Shown here piece by piece: positions 48,821 through 57,833 of a stretch of DNA of 64,000 nt. The stretch spans positions 1 to 64,000 of the forward strand of contig CAYJSJ010000002.1 of NCBI GenBank assembly GCA_964373065.1, written 5' to 3'. The translations under genes were made by a program, and so were the position numbers. The DNA is from CAYJSJ01 sp964373065 (GTDB lineage Bacteria; Patescibacteriota; Gracilibacteria; Peribacterales; Peribacteraceae). The notes under the pieces were generated by a model that saw only the letters and a program-made list of their open reading frames with translations, was not told the DNA's origin and did not search any database. Numbering within the stretch: the first letter of the stretch is position 1; each line of letters opens with the position of its first letter.

Positions 48821-51064
48821 ATGTTCGGTTCCTCCAAAGGTGGCACTGCCGCCATTGCTCAGAATAAAGAATACACCGTCGAACTCGGTGACCAGAAGCT
48901 TGTCTTTCGTACAGGCATGCTCGGTAATCAGGCAAATGCTACCGTCCTCTGCCAGATGGGTGATACCGTGGCTATGGGCAATGTCACCATCAGTAAGCAG
49001 CCGCGCGAGGGGATAGATTTCCTTCCGCTCCAAGTCGTCTACCAAGAGAAGTTCTATGCAGCAGGCAAGGTTGCAGGTTCTCGGTTCCGCAAGCGTGAAG
49101 GTCGTCCCGCGGATGATTTCGTCCTGCTCGGTCGTGTCATAGACCGAGGGCTCCGTCCGATGTTCCCGAAGAGCATCCATAATGACATCCAAGTTTTCTG
49201 TACTGTTCTCTGTTACGATTTCGATAATGAGCACGATATCGCTTCTGCAAACGCAGCCAACCTAGCAGTAGCTTTGAGCGATTGTCCGGCTTCCGGCCCC
49301 CTCGGTACCGTGCGCGTCGGTATGATTGGTGGTGAGTTGGTACTGAACCCCGGCTATGAAGCGCGCAAGAAGTCCGACCTCGATATGTTGCTTACCGCGT
49401 CGCTTGATCGCGTGGTGATGATCGAAGCGGGTGCCAACCAAGTACCCGAGGCAGAGGTGCTCAGGGCCATCGATTTTGGCAAGAAGTGGGCGCAGAACAT
49501 CGCAAAGGCATTCGTGGATATTCAAAAGGAGATCGGTAAAGAGAAATTTGTCGTTGCGGAGGACTATACGAACGATGAGGCAAAGAAATTCCTGAAGGAT
49601 TGGGCGCTTGCCGATATTTCTAAAGCCATCAAGGAGCCGCTTGCTAAGCTGGCACGGCGTGCGATTTTCGATGGCTTCATGAAGGGTGCCGCCGAAAAAC
49701 TCGAAGAGAAGTACGGTCCTGCAAACGAGAAGGACGAACTCGTCGATCTCTATGCGCATGCCGGTGCGCTTATGGATAAGATTATCAAAACAGAGATGCG
49801 CCGCTTGATCCTCGAAGAGGGGATCCGTATGAGCAGCCGCAAAACTGACGAGATTCGCGCTATCGGCTGTATGGTCGATGTGCTCCCCAAGCGCGTCCAC
49901 GGCTCTGCGCTCTTCCAGCGCGGAGAAACGCAGGGTCTTACAACCTGTACGTTGGGAGGGCCGGGTGACAAACTCCTCATGGAAGGCATGATGGGTGAAC
50001 GCGAGAGCCGTTATTTCCATCACTATAATTTTCCACCGTTCTCGGTGGGGGAGACGAGCAACCGTCTCTTTACCGGCAATCGTGAGATCGGACACGGCAA
50101 CCTCGCGCAGCGCGGTATAGAACCGGTGTTGCCCCCCGAGGAAACTTTCCCGTACACCATCCGTACCGTCACGGAGATTCTCGAGAGCAACGGATCTTCC
50201 TCTATGGCGGCGACGTGCGGAAGCACGCTCGCACTCATGGCGGCCGGTGTGCCGATTGCGGCTCCCGTTTCCGGGATAGCACTGGGACTCGTTTCCGATG
50301 AGGAGGCCGGAAAATATATCATTCTGAGTGACCTTCAAGACGAAGAAGACTTCGGCGGCGACATGGACTTCAAGATGACGGGAACCGAGAAGGGCGTTAC
50401 TGCCATCCAGATGGACATAAAAATCAAGGGGCTTCCCGATTCCGTGTTTAAAGAGGCTTTGGAGCGCGCTCGCACGGGTAGACTGGAGATTCTCAAGGCC
50501 ATGCTTGCTGCGCTCAAGGAGCCGCGCAAGGAACTGAGTCCGTTTGCTCCGCGCATCGAAACCATGCAGATCAATCCCGAAGATATTCGTTTGGTGATCG
50601 GGAAAGGAGGGGAGACCATCCAGAAGATTACCAAGGAGCTCGGTGTCGAGATCGACATTGAGGATTCCGGCATCATTTTTATCACCTCCGTCAACGGCGA
50701 TGCGATGCAGAAGGCCAAAGAATGGATCGGCAATATTGTCGCAAAGCCCGAAGTTGGCAAGATTTATGATTGTAAGATTGTGCGTATCATCGACGGTGTT
50801 GGCGCTATTGCAGCATTTCTCGGAAGCAAAGACGGCATGATCCATATCTCCGAGCTTCAGTGGCAGCGAACGGAGAATGTAGAGGATATCGTCAAACTCG
50901 GTGATGAGGTGAAGGCGATGTGCGTCGAGTACGACGCAGTGGAAGGCAAAACACGCCTTTCCCTTAAGCAGATGACGGAGCGCCCGGCAGGGATGCCCCC
51001 CGATCGGCCGCGCGGGCAGCGCCCCGGCGGCGGCGGATTTCGTAGAGGACCTCCGCGACGGTGA
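48821..51064 (+). CDS. pnp: polyribonucleotide nucleotidyltransferase (PNPase)
   Basis: 747 aa 3'-5' phosphorolytic exoribonuclease. Two RNase PH domains (first: GKVAGSRFRKREGRPADDFVLLGRVIDRGLRPMFP in parts; second: GSALFQRGETQGLTTCTLG and SSSMAATCGSTLALMAAGVPI), the helical linker, a KH domain (INPEDIRLVIGKGGETIQKIT) and an S1 domain (GKIYDCKIVRIIDGVGAIAAFLGSKDGMIHISEL in parts). It ends in a Gly/Arg/Pro-rich tail. ATG 48821 is chosen; a TTG at 48782 would add 13 residues. Confidence 0.96.
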   Translation: MFGSSKGGTAAIAQNKEYTVELGDQKLVFRTGMLGNQANATVLCQMGDTVAMGNVTISKQPREGIDFLPLQVVYQEKFYAAGKVAGSRFRKREGRPADDFVLLGRVIDRGLRPMFPKSIHNDIQVFCTVLCYDFDNEHDIASANAANLAVALSDCPASGPLGTVRVGMIGGELVLNPGYEARKKSDLDMLLTASLDRVVMIEAGANQVPEAEVLRAIDFGKKWAQNIAKAFVDIQKEIGKEKFVVAEDYTNDEAKKFLKDWALADISKAIKEPLAKLARRAIFDGFMKGAAEKLEEKYGPANEKDELVDLYAHAGALMDKIIKTEMRRLILEEGIRMSSRKTDEIRAIGCMVDVLPKRVHGSALFQRGETQGLTTCTLGGPGDKLLMEGMMGERESRYFHHYNFPPFSVGETSNRLFTGNREIGHGNLAQRGIEPVLPPEETFPYTIRTVTEILESNGSSSMAATCGSTLALMAAGVPIAAPVSGIALGLVSDEEAGKYIILSDLQDEEDFGGDMDFKMTGTEKGVTAIQMDIKIKGLPDSVFKEALERARTGRLEILKAMLAALKEPRKELSPFAPRIETMQINPEDIRLVIGKGGETIQKITKELGVEIDIEDSGIIFITSVNGDAMQKAKEWIGNIVAKPEVGKIYDCKIVRIIDGVGAIAAFLGSKDGMIHISELQWQRTENVEDIVKLGDEVKAMCVEYDAVEGKTRLSLKQMTERPAGMPPDRPRGQRPGGGGFRRGPPRR

Positions 51065-51065
51065 A

Positions 51066-51125
51066 TATGGAAGCAAACCTTCCCAACCTTCCAAACCTTC
51101 CGAACCTTCCGAACCTTCTAAGCCT
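51066..51125. repeat. CTTCCAAAC/CTTCCGAAC microrepeat
   Basis: Five or six nine-base units (CTTCCCAAC, CTTCCAAAC, CTTCCGAAC) between pnp and the convergent K+ channel gene. The reverse-complement vocabulary (GGTTTGGAAG) recurs at 63763-63812. Confidence 0.88.
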
Positions 51126-52025
51126 TCATACCACCGCATTCAGCATCTTCAAGTGCACTCTCTCCCTCATTTGGAGGATGTCTTCAAATGCTTCGCGAAG
51201 TCCGTATGGGCTGCGATTCTGCCAGAGTGGAGTGATGGTATCGACGATATGGATAAGCTCGCTTAGTTCATGGAAGCTTCGTTCATGCGCTGTCCAATCG
51301 ATGTTTTTTATACTCATGAGATCCAGCATCTGGTTAATACGGTGGAGTGTCCTATGCACCGCCTCCAGCAGGAGCTCTTCGCGTCTCTGGTCGATGGTGT
51401 ACCGGTGGTTTTCGTTTTCGTAGAAATCGGGGATCTCCTCAAAGAGCGTTTGCAGTTGCCGATACGCGGTCACCAGATTTTCCCAGTGTTCGTTGTCAAT
51501 AGTTCCATACTCCTCGAGGTAGCGCATCGTGTGGTCGAAGTCCTTTCGGGCGATGTACATGCCCTCGCGGCTGTTATGGAAGACGTCTTCGAACGTGAGC
51601 TTATGTACTTCTATAATGGAAAGCTCCTGCCTGTGGGAGACGAGCTTGGTGACGAAGACCGCGAAGACAAAGAGCGCGGTAATACTCTGTACACTTGCGA
51701 CGATCTTGGAAAATCCATGCGGCACGATGTCCCCGTATCCTGTGGAGGTCGCTGTGATCACGCTGTAGTAGAGCGTGTTATAAAACCCCTGGAGCAAAGG
51801 CATATTATGGATCTTGAGTATGTCTATGCCGTGTTCCGAGAAGTTCGGACCGTGCTGGCCGTCTCCTATAAAACTCAGCAGGAAGTAGAGCAGTGCAAAG
51901 AAGAGCACCATGCCAGCCCATACCCCAAAAAGCGTTGCGTATTTGAGTCCCGTGAGTTTTTCCACCACCGTCATTGCCCAACGGCGGGGGTGCTTCTTTG
52001 TCGTAGTATTGCTTTTGAGGTTCAT
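51126..52025 (-). CDS. two-TM potassium channel
   Basis: 299 aa. Two membrane helices (about residues 30-55 and 108-130) flank a pore loop with the K+ selectivity filter TATSTGYGDIVPHG (TxTGYGD pattern intact). The cytoplasmic C-terminal 160 residues are helical and charged, without a recognisable RCK/TrkA-N domain. It would form a tetrameric K+ channel. A possible second start, MTVVEK, lies 17 residues in. It converges with pnp. Confidence 0.9.
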   Translation of the reverse strand: MNLKSNTTTKKHPRRWAMTVVEKLTGLKYATLFGVWAGMVLFFALLYFLLSFIGDGQHGPNFSEHGIDILKIHNMPLLQGFYNTLYYSVITATSTGYGDIVPHGFSKIVASVQSITALFVFAVFVTKLVSHRQELSIIEVHKLTFEDVFHNSREGMYIARKDFDHTMRYLEEYGTIDNEHWENLVTAYRQLQTLFEEIPDFYENENHRYTIDQRREELLLEAVHRTLHRINQMLDLMSIKNIDWTAHERSFHELSELIHIVDTITPLWQNRSPYGLREAFEDILQMRERVHLKMLNAVV

Positions 52026-52123
52026 TGTATTTGACAGAATACAACAATATTATACAATAATCGTCAAAAACGAGCAAGGGCACTCTTTCTCTGTTTTGGG
52101 CTCAATAGCCGATGCGAGCACAT

Positions 52124-52267
52124 TTAATGCGGCTTCTCCCCGCTTAAGGTACGGAAAATTCTCGCACCGACATAGTATGTCGCCACGGCAATGAGGCCGA
52201 GTCCGACGATTTCGGCTCCGCTCAAGCCGAATGCGAGGTCATTCGATGCTACTGTTTCGAGTGCCAT
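52124..52267 (-). CDS. small single-helix membrane protein, 47 aa
   Basis: The ATG directly follows the stop of the upstream 143-aa gene (TAAATG), so the two are translationally coupled. One hydrophobic helix (EIVGLGLIAVATYYVGARIF) preceded by an acidic N-terminus and followed by a short basic tail. No family. Confidence 0.6.
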   Translation of the reverse strand: MALETVASNDLAFGLSGAEIVGLGLIAVATYYVGARIFRTLSGEKPH

Positions 52268-52696
52268 TTACGCGGCAGTAGAGAGACGAGAATCCACTTG
52301 CTTACGCGTATGTCCGAAGATAGCTGAGCCGGCGTCAAGAAGAGGATCAATGGTGAGTAAGTCCAATGTATCAAATGCTCCTTTTAGGATTTTCCCGGGA
52401 CGTAATGTCAGAACGCCGCCGAGAAGATTTGTAATTGCGGATTTTGCATCTCTTCGCATGTATTTAAGATGCCCTTCTGGCAGTGCCTCAGCAGGCTGCT
52501 CGCCGACAGCACCGGCGATCGCATTAGGGAATTTTGCTATAAAAGCAGCGGGAGCCATAAAGACTGACCCCACTGTCTGAAGATTACCATCGGTGCGAAC
52601 ATGGTAATTATGAAGATCCCGTCCAAACTGTTCGATGTCCCCCTTGCGCAAAAGTCGTGTTTCAGAGTATCCCGATGTGCGTACTATCTTCTCCAT
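52268..52696 (-). CDS. orphan protein, 142 aa
   Basis: Starts MEKIVRTSGYSETRLLRKGD. The middle has weakly hydrophobic helices (VFMAPAAFIAKFPNAIAGAVG, AITNLLGGVLTL) and the end is polar. No family recognised. The start is fixed by TATAAT (52704-52709) seven bases before the ATG. Coupled to the 47-aa membrane protein downstream. Confidence 0.65.
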   Translation of the reverse strand: MEKIVRTSGYSETRLLRKGDIEQFGRDLHNYHVRTDGNLQTVGSVFMAPAAFIAKFPNAIAGAVGEQPAEALPEGHLKYMRRDAKSAITNLLGGVLTLRPGKILKGAFDTLDLLTIDPLLDAGSAIFGHTRKQVDSRLSTAA

Positions 52697-52703
52697 GTAA
52701 GGA

Positions 52704-52709
52704 ATTATA
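52704..52709 (-). promoter_or_regulatory. -10 box (TATAAT), leaderless spacing
   Basis: A perfect TATAAT on the minus strand, seven bases before the ATG at 52696. The -35 region is weak. Confidence 0.6.
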
Positions 52710-52832
52710 CTCCATTTCTCGTCGCGCAACCTAAATATCTTCATAAAAACTTGCATTCAACCTACCGGATCTGTACGGTAACGCGGCTTTCGAATCAAAT
52801 CGAAACATCTGTTCTTTCCATCTTTTGAAATT

Positions 52833-52859
52833 GACCGCCTTCTACCGGCGGTCTTTTTT
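52833..52859 (+). terminator. intrinsic terminator-like hairpin
   Basis: GACCGCC-TTCTACC-GGCGGTC followed by T6. No plus-strand gene ends just upstream, so it either ends a short unrecognised transcript or is a palindromic repeat: TTCTACCGGCGGT resembles the right end of the IS200-type element (TTCTACCGGTGGT). Confidence 0.6.
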
Positions 52860-52950
52860 ATTTGCGCGAGAGCGAGTCCGCCGCAGGCGGACGAGCCGAA
52901 GCGCAAATAACCCTGAGCGAGTCCGCCGCAGGCGGACGAGTCGAAGGGTT
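52858..52950. repeat. two REP-like hairpins in tandem
   Basis: Each copy has the core GTCCGCC-GCA-GGCGGAC within GAGCGAG...GAG. Copy 1 is bounded by complementary arms TTATTTGCGC (52858-52867) and GCGCAAATAA (52901-52910). Copy 2 is bounded by AACCCT (52909-52914) and AGGGTT (52945-52950). Confidence 0.9.
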
Positions 52951-53017
52951 CCACTGAATCCTCTGAGTCACTCCTTTCTCTCTTCTGTCACCTCTGTTCC
53001 TTCTGTATCCTCTTCTC

Positions 53018-55768
53018 ATGCTCCCGAAGGCATATGAGCCATCGGATACCGAAGACCGCATCTACACGATGTGGGAAGAGAGCGGGGCGTTCACGGCGGA
53101 CCCAAAGAGCAAGAAGGAGCCGTTTACCATCAGCATGCCACCGCCGAATGCCACGGGTCAGCTGCACCTCGGGCATGCCGTGATGCTGGCGTTGGAAGAT
53201 ATCTTCATTCGCTTTGCGCGCATGCAGGGTAAGGAGGCACTCTGGGTACCTGGAATAGATCACGCCGCGATTGCGACGGAGAATATCGTCATTAAAAAAT
53301 TGAAGAATGAAGGCATGAATGATCCCCGTGCCGAACTCGGGCGGGAGAAGCTCCTTGCTGCCATCCGAGATTTTGTCGCAGAGAGCAGGGGAACGATCCG
53401 ATTGCAGATTCGTAAGATGGGCGCTTCCTCAGATTGGAGCAGAGAAGCGTACACAATGGATGAACCGCGTTCCCGTCTTGTCAGGGAGGTGTTTTGCAAG
53501 ATGTTTGCGGATGGTCTCATCTACCGCGGGCATAGAATCGTCAACTGGGATCCGAAGCTGCAGACGAACGTTTCCGACGATGAATTGGAGTGGGAGGATC
53601 GTACAGATCCGTTTTATACCTTCCGGTACGGGCCGTTTCAGATCGCGACCGTTCGACCCGAGACCAAGTTCGGTGATAAATACGTGGTCGTTCACCCCGA
53701 TGACAAGCGCTATAAGAAGTATAAGCACGGTGATACGTTTACGTGTGAATGGATCAACGGTCCTATTACGGCTACCGTCATCAAGGACAAGGCGGTCGAT
53801 CCCGATGTCGGCACGGGAGCTATGACCATTACGCCGTGGCATTCGGTCGTCGACTGCGAGATTGCAGAGCGGCACGGACTGGATAAGGAGCAGATCATTG
53901 ATTTCGAGGGGAAACTTCTACCCATCGCCGGAGAATTTTCCGGGATGAAGATCGAAAATGCGCGGGAGAAGATTGTTGAGAAGCTCAAAGAGAAAGGGTT
54001 GCTCGTGAAGGTTGATGAGAACTACGCACACACCGTTGCCCTCAACTGTCGCGGCGGCGGCATGATCGAGCCGCAGATTAAGTTGCAGTGGTTCATCGAT
54101 GTGAACCGAAAGGCGGTTCCCTGGAAGGGGAAGAAGATGAGTCTGAAGCAGGTTATGCAGGATGTCGTGAAGAGCGGAGACATCACCATCATCCCTGAGC
54201 GATTCGAGAAGACGTATTTCCATTGGATCGATAACCTTCGTGATTGGTGCATCTCCCGCCAGATCTGGTGGGGGCATCGCATCCCTGTTTTCTATTGCGT
54301 GACATGTACGGGTGCTCAAGAAAAAATCGGAGGCGTATCAAGGGGTCAGTATCAAGGGGTAGGGGACGGAACGTTTGTATCCACCCGACCGATTGATTAT
54401 TGCCCGAAGTGCAATGGGTCGATCGAGCAGGACTCCGATACCTTAGATACGTGGTTTTCGGCTGCTCTTTGGACGTGGAGCACACTTGTGGATTCAAAGA
54501 TCACCGAGGACTATTCGCTGACATTGAAAGAGATCATCGACCAAAGCCCCGATATCCAAAAATTCCACCCGACACAGGTCTTGGAAACCGGGTACGATAT
54601 TATCTTTTTTTGGGTTGCCCGCATGATCCTCATGACGACGTATGTCGTCGGCGACATTCCGTTTAATACAGTGTATCTACATGGCCTTATCCGCGATCGC
54701 AACGGTAAAAAGATGAGCAAGAGCAATCCTGAGACCATGATCGATCCTCTTGAAATGATCAGTACGTACGGCGCGGATGCGCTGCGCATGAGCATGATTG
54801 TCGGGCAGAGCCCCGGTAACGATCAAAAACTCTACGAAGAGAAGATCGCCGGGTACAGGAACTTCGTCAATAAGCTCTGGAACGCGGCGCGGTTTGTTCT
54901 CCTCTCGTGCGAAAAGATCGGTGTTGATCCTGTGCAGATTGGGGAAATCGGGAAATCGGGAAATCGGGAAATCGGGCTTGCAGATCGCGCTGTTCTTCAT
55001 GGGCTTGAACTATTGATCGTTGATTGTACCCAGTGCTTGGAAGAGTATCGATTGAGTGAAGCTGGTGAGAAGCTCTATGTCTTCATTTGGGATTACTTTT
55101 GTGATTGGTACTTAGAACTGAGTAAAGAGGGTGCGAATCCCGAGGTGCTCATACACGTCCTGCGGACACTGCTTGTCCTCTTGCATCCGTACTGTCCGTT
55201 TGTGACGGAAGAACTTTGGTCGCATGTCAAAGCGAAAAATGCCGGGATGCTCATCGCTACGGAGTGGCCGAAGATACATCCTGAACGGCGAGATGAAGAA
55301 GCATACGAGCGACTCCAACGCGTCATCGGTGTCATCTCTGTCGTCCGCAGCATCCGCGCCGAGCGGGGGATTGAATCAGGCAAGCTGATTGACGTCATTA
55401 TCCACACCGATGCGCATCTGGAACTTCTCCGATCACAGCGGGAGCACATCATGCGCATGGGACGCGTGAGAGATTGGACACTCGATGCCGTCTCGGTGAA
55501 GCATGAAAACTCCGCGAGTGCTTTTCTGTCCGGTATCGAAGTGCATATTCCATTGGAAGGACTCATCGATATCAAAAAAGAGATCGAAAAACTTCGCAAG
55601 GAGAAGGCGAAACTGGAGGCATTCATCAAAACCGTCGAGGGAAAATTGAAGAATAAGAAGTTTGTAGAGAATGCCCGCGAAGATGTGGTGAATCTGGAGA
55701 AAGAGAAGCTTGTGACGAGTACGGAGAAGCTGAAGAAGATTGAGGAACGATTGCTGTCTTTGCAGTAG
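53018..55768 (+). CDS. valS: valyl-tRNA synthetase
   Basis: 916-aa class I synthetase. HIGH motif region PPPNATGQLHLGHAVMLALED, KMSKS motif GKKMSKSNPET, editing CP1 domain (about residues 190-410), tRNA-binding alpha-helical domain and a C-terminal coiled coil (KKEIEKLRKEKAKLEAFI). Two segments look like repeat-derived insertions: GVSRGQYQGVGDG (near residue 445) and IGEIGKSGNREIG (near 645), both coded by G-rich microrepeats (54343-54366 and 54939-54978). Confidence 0.96.
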   Translation: MLPKAYEPSDTEDRIYTMWEESGAFTADPKSKKEPFTISMPPPNATGQLHLGHAVMLALEDIFIRFARMQGKEALWVPGIDHAAIATENIVIKKLKNEGMNDPRAELGREKLLAAIRDFVAESRGTIRLQIRKMGASSDWSREAYTMDEPRSRLVREVFCKMFADGLIYRGHRIVNWDPKLQTNVSDDELEWEDRTDPFYTFRYGPFQIATVRPETKFGDKYVVVHPDDKRYKKYKHGDTFTCEWINGPITATVIKDKAVDPDVGTGAMTITPWHSVVDCEIAERHGLDKEQIIDFEGKLLPIAGEFSGMKIENAREKIVEKLKEKGLLVKVDENYAHTVALNCRGGGMIEPQIKLQWFIDVNRKAVPWKGKKMSLKQVMQDVVKSGDITIIPERFEKTYFHWIDNLRDWCISRQIWWGHRIPVFYCVTCTGAQEKIGGVSRGQYQGVGDGTFVSTRPIDYCPKCNGSIEQDSDTLDTWFSAALWTWSTLVDSKITEDYSLTLKEIIDQSPDIQKFHPTQVLETGYDIIFFWVARMILMTTYVVGDIPFNTVYLHGLIRDRNGKKMSKSNPETMIDPLEMISTYGADALRMSMIVGQSPGNDQKLYEEKIAGYRNFVNKLWNAARFVLLSCEKIGVDPVQIGEIGKSGNREIGLADRAVLHGLELLIVDCTQCLEEYRLSEAGEKLYVFIWDYFCDWYLELSKEGANPEVLIHVLRTLLVLLHPYCPFVTEELWSHVKAKNAGMLIATEWPKIHPERRDEEAYERLQRVIGVISVVRSIRAERGIESGKLIDVIIHTDAHLELLRSQREHIMRMGRVRDWTLDAVSVKHENSASAFLSGIEVHIPLEGLIDIKKEIEKLRKEKAKLEAFIKTVEGKLKNKKFVENAREDVVNLEKEKLVTSTEKLKKIEERLLSLQ
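54939..54978. repeat. GGGAAATC microrepeat inside valS
   Basis: Four eight-base GGGAAATC units in a row, in frame, encoding IGEIGKSGNREIG. Four G-tracts with five-base spacers make a quadruplex-capable sequence on the coding strand. Confidence 0.92.
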
Positions 55769-55865
55769 TTTTTTTCTTGGGGGAGGAGGGAACCTTGTCC
55801 GGTTCCCTACCTCCCCCAAACCCCCATTACCCTCCTGACTGCAACTCATTGTTAGCGCATCCCCT

Positions 55866-57068
55866 TTAGTTAATCGTATTCAAGTGCATCTTCTTTGCAC
55901 CTTTTACCGCCATCGCCGCGCCGCGCTTGAGCGCTTCTCTTCCATACCGCGCATGAAGCGTGTCCATTGCTTGTTGGATTCCCTCCGCCTCGTGCATCAT
56001 GCGCGGCTCTTCAAAGAGGGAATACTGCATACAGGACTTGGGGTTTAAGGCATGGAGCCCCAGCCCTACTTGCGTGTACTTGTTTCCCGATTCAAACAGG
56101 CTTTCGAAGCAGCGCTGGATGTAGGGCAGCACCTGCTCCTCGGTATCTGCGGCAAACGGCAACGTACTTTCCTGTCGTTTCAGGGTGTATGCATGGTTAC
56201 GAAGCCACACGGAAACTGCCTTGCACGCGAGTCCTTCACGCCGCATTTTTAGCATGGTGTAGGTCAAATGATGGAGGAGATGCGCGTACACCATCTCGCG
56301 AGAGCGGGTGGACGGAAAACTCCGCGTGCGTGAGATCGATTTTGGCGGAGCGCTTTCGATCGACACTGTTTCGATCATTTCTCCGAGAAGTTCACGTTGC
56401 ATCGCAAGGCCGGGACGGCCGAAGAGTTTTTGGATCTGCTCCTGCGGGGCTACTGCGATGTCCCATGCGGTCTTCCAGCCGTGTGCGGTGCTATGGAGTG
56501 CTCTCCGGCGGCCGATCCCGGGGATCGCTTCGGCGGGACGGTCACGGAGGAACGCCTCTATGGGGTTAGGGCTAGGGCTAGGGTTAGGGAGAAGGATGGT
56601 CATGCCTGCGGGTTTTCTGTATTCGCTCGCCATCTTCGCAAGGAGCTTGCTCGGCGCGATGCCGATCGAGACCGTAAGATCGGTGGATTTCTGTACGGCT
56701 TCTTGCAGCTCTTGCATCCCGTACTTCAGATTGTCTGGGAGGACCATGCTTCGCAGATCTAAAAACCATTCGTCGACCGAGTATCGTGCGATCACCGGGC
56801 AGTGATCTTCAAGAATCTGCTCGATTTGTCTGGAAGCAAGCAGTGCTTCGTCGAAATCGGATGGGAGTGCGACCGCTTTGGGGCAGAGTTTTTTGGCTTC
56901 TGTAAGCCGCATCCCTGTCTTCACGCCATATGCTTTCGCTTCGTAGCTCGCGGCGATCACGCAGCCGCCGCCCATCCCCAGCGCGAGGAGCGGTTTCCCT
57001 TTCAGATCGGGCCGTTTTCTCTGGAGTGCGGAAGCGAAAAACGCATCAGCGTCGATGTGAGCAATCAT
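55866..57068 (-). CDS. dinB: DNA polymerase IV (Y family)
   Basis: 400-aa translesion polymerase. MIAHIDADAFFASALQR (catalytic Asp), VIAASYEAKAYGVKTGM, ARYSVDEWFLDL (catalytic DE replaced by the SVDEW pattern) and the HhH region AIPGIGRRRALH. The little-finger domain follows. A Pro/Asn/Ser stretch (PNPSPSPNP) at about residue 160 is written by a GGGCTA/GGGTTA microrepeat (56563-56595). Its start is 15 bases after the lexA stop, so it is the second gene of the lexA operon and part of the SOS response. Confidence 0.94.
   Translation of the reverse strand: MIAHIDADAFFASALQRKRPDLKGKPLLALGMGGGCVIAASYEAKAYGVKTGMRLTEAKKLCPKAVALPSDFDEALLASRQIEQILEDHCPVIARYSVDEWFLDLRSMVLPDNLKYGMQELQEAVQKSTDLTVSIGIAPSKLLAKMASEYRKPAGMTILLPNPSPSPNPIEAFLRDRPAEAIPGIGRRRALHSTAHGWKTAWDIAVAPQEQIQKLFGRPGLAMQRELLGEMIETVSIESAPPKSISRTRSFPSTRSREMVYAHLLHHLTYTMLKMRREGLACKAVSVWLRNHAYTLKRQESTLPFAADTEEQVLPYIQRCFESLFESGNKYTQVGLGLHALNPKSCMQYSLFEEPRMMHEAEGIQQAMDTLHARYGREALKRGAAMAVKGAKKMHLNTIN
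56563..56595. repeat. GGGTTA/GGGCTA microrepeat inside dinB
   Basis: GGGGTTAGGGCTAGGGCTAG and a further GGGTTAGGG on the plus strand: five G-tracts in 30 bases, telomere-like and quadruplex-capable. It encodes the Pro/Ser/Asn run of DinB on the other strand. Confidence 0.9.
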
Positions 57069-57083
57069 GCGAGGGTTAGCCCC

Positions 57084-57695
57084 TTAATACTTGCGTATCA
57101 CCCCGCCCACAACGCCTGCAACTTGCAACTCGTCCATGGCAAACATATCCGGATAAGCGGGGTTTTCCGCTTGCAGGTAGTACTTCCCTTTATCGCGGCG
57201 CAGTCTCTTGAGGGTAAATTCGCCATCCAATACGCCGACGACGATATTGCCGGGCTTCGGTGTCTTCTTGCGATGTACGACGACGATATCCCCTTCAAAA
57301 ATTCCCGCTTCGATCATGCTGTCTCCTTTCACTCGAAGCAGAAACGTGGAGGAGCGGTCGGAAATGAGGTAGGAATCGAGTGTGATCATTTCTTCCGCTT
57401 GCTCTTCTACGGGGGCAGCAAAACCCGCGGAGATAGGCCCAAACAGCGGCAGCATCATCGGCCGAATACCCGAGTCACTTTCGCGGTCGCTGATCTCCAG
57501 TATTTTGATGCGCCCCTTCGGATCTTTTTCGAGGTGTCCTTCCCGTGTGAGAACATTCACCACTTTGGCCACGGCGTTTTTGCTGCGTACACCGAATGCA
57601 AGTGCGAGGTCGGCAAGCGACGGGGAATAGCCACGCTTGCGTTGAAATTCTCCGATGTAATTGAGCACGGTGCGCTGATGAGGAGTAAGGGACAT
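57084..57695 (-). CDS. lexA: LexA repressor
   Basis: 203 aa. N-terminal winged helix (residues 1-65: LTPHQRTVLNYIGEFQRKRG, YSPSLADLALAFGV), self-cleavage site Ala90-Gly91 (PISAGFAAP), catalytic Ser126 (KGDSMIEAGI) and Lys163 (GEFTLKRLRR), all intact. ATG 57695 is chosen; the upstream codons lie in a GGGGAATGG-type microrepeat. A palindrome GTGTACATATGTGCAC 65 bases upstream is the probable autoregulatory LexA box. dinB follows in the same operon. Confidence 0.95.
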   Translation of the reverse strand: MSLTPHQRTVLNYIGEFQRKRGYSPSLADLALAFGVRSKNAVAKVVNVLTREGHLEKDPKGRIKILEISDRESDSGIRPMMLPLFGPISAGFAAPVEEQAEEMITLDSYLISDRSSTFLLRVKGDSMIEAGIFEGDIVVVHRKKTPKPGNIVVGVLDGEFTLKRLRRDKGKYYLQAENPAYPDMFAMDELQVAGVVGGVIRKY

Positions 57696-57759
57696 GGGGG
57701 AATGGGGGATGGAATACTGGGGAATAGAGAGCCGAGAAGACGAACGTCCACCATCGTAG

Positions 57760-57775
57760 GTGTACATATGTGCAC
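57760..57775. promoter_or_regulatory. putative LexA box of the lexA-dinB operon
   Basis: GTGTACATATGTGCAC, an imperfect palindrome (one mismatched pair), 14 of 16 identical to the site before the rmuC-pcrA operon. Confidence 0.7.
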
Positions 57776-57833
57776 TGTCAACGGGTTCCCATTGAAAATA
57801 GATCGATTTTATGTCGGAGTTGTTTTTTAGTTT

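Larger units (their letters stand above)
52697..53017. other. intergenic region upstream of valS
   Basis: No gene. It holds the terminator-like hairpin at 52833-52859, two REP-like hairpins at 52858-52950 and a pyrimidine-rich leader (CTTTCTCTCTTCTGTCACC) running into the valS ATG. Confidence 0.7.

Noticed and set aside
56563..56595. Telomere-like TTAGGG repeats
   Set aside because: Only a few degenerate units, inside dinB; they fit the general microrepeat pattern better.
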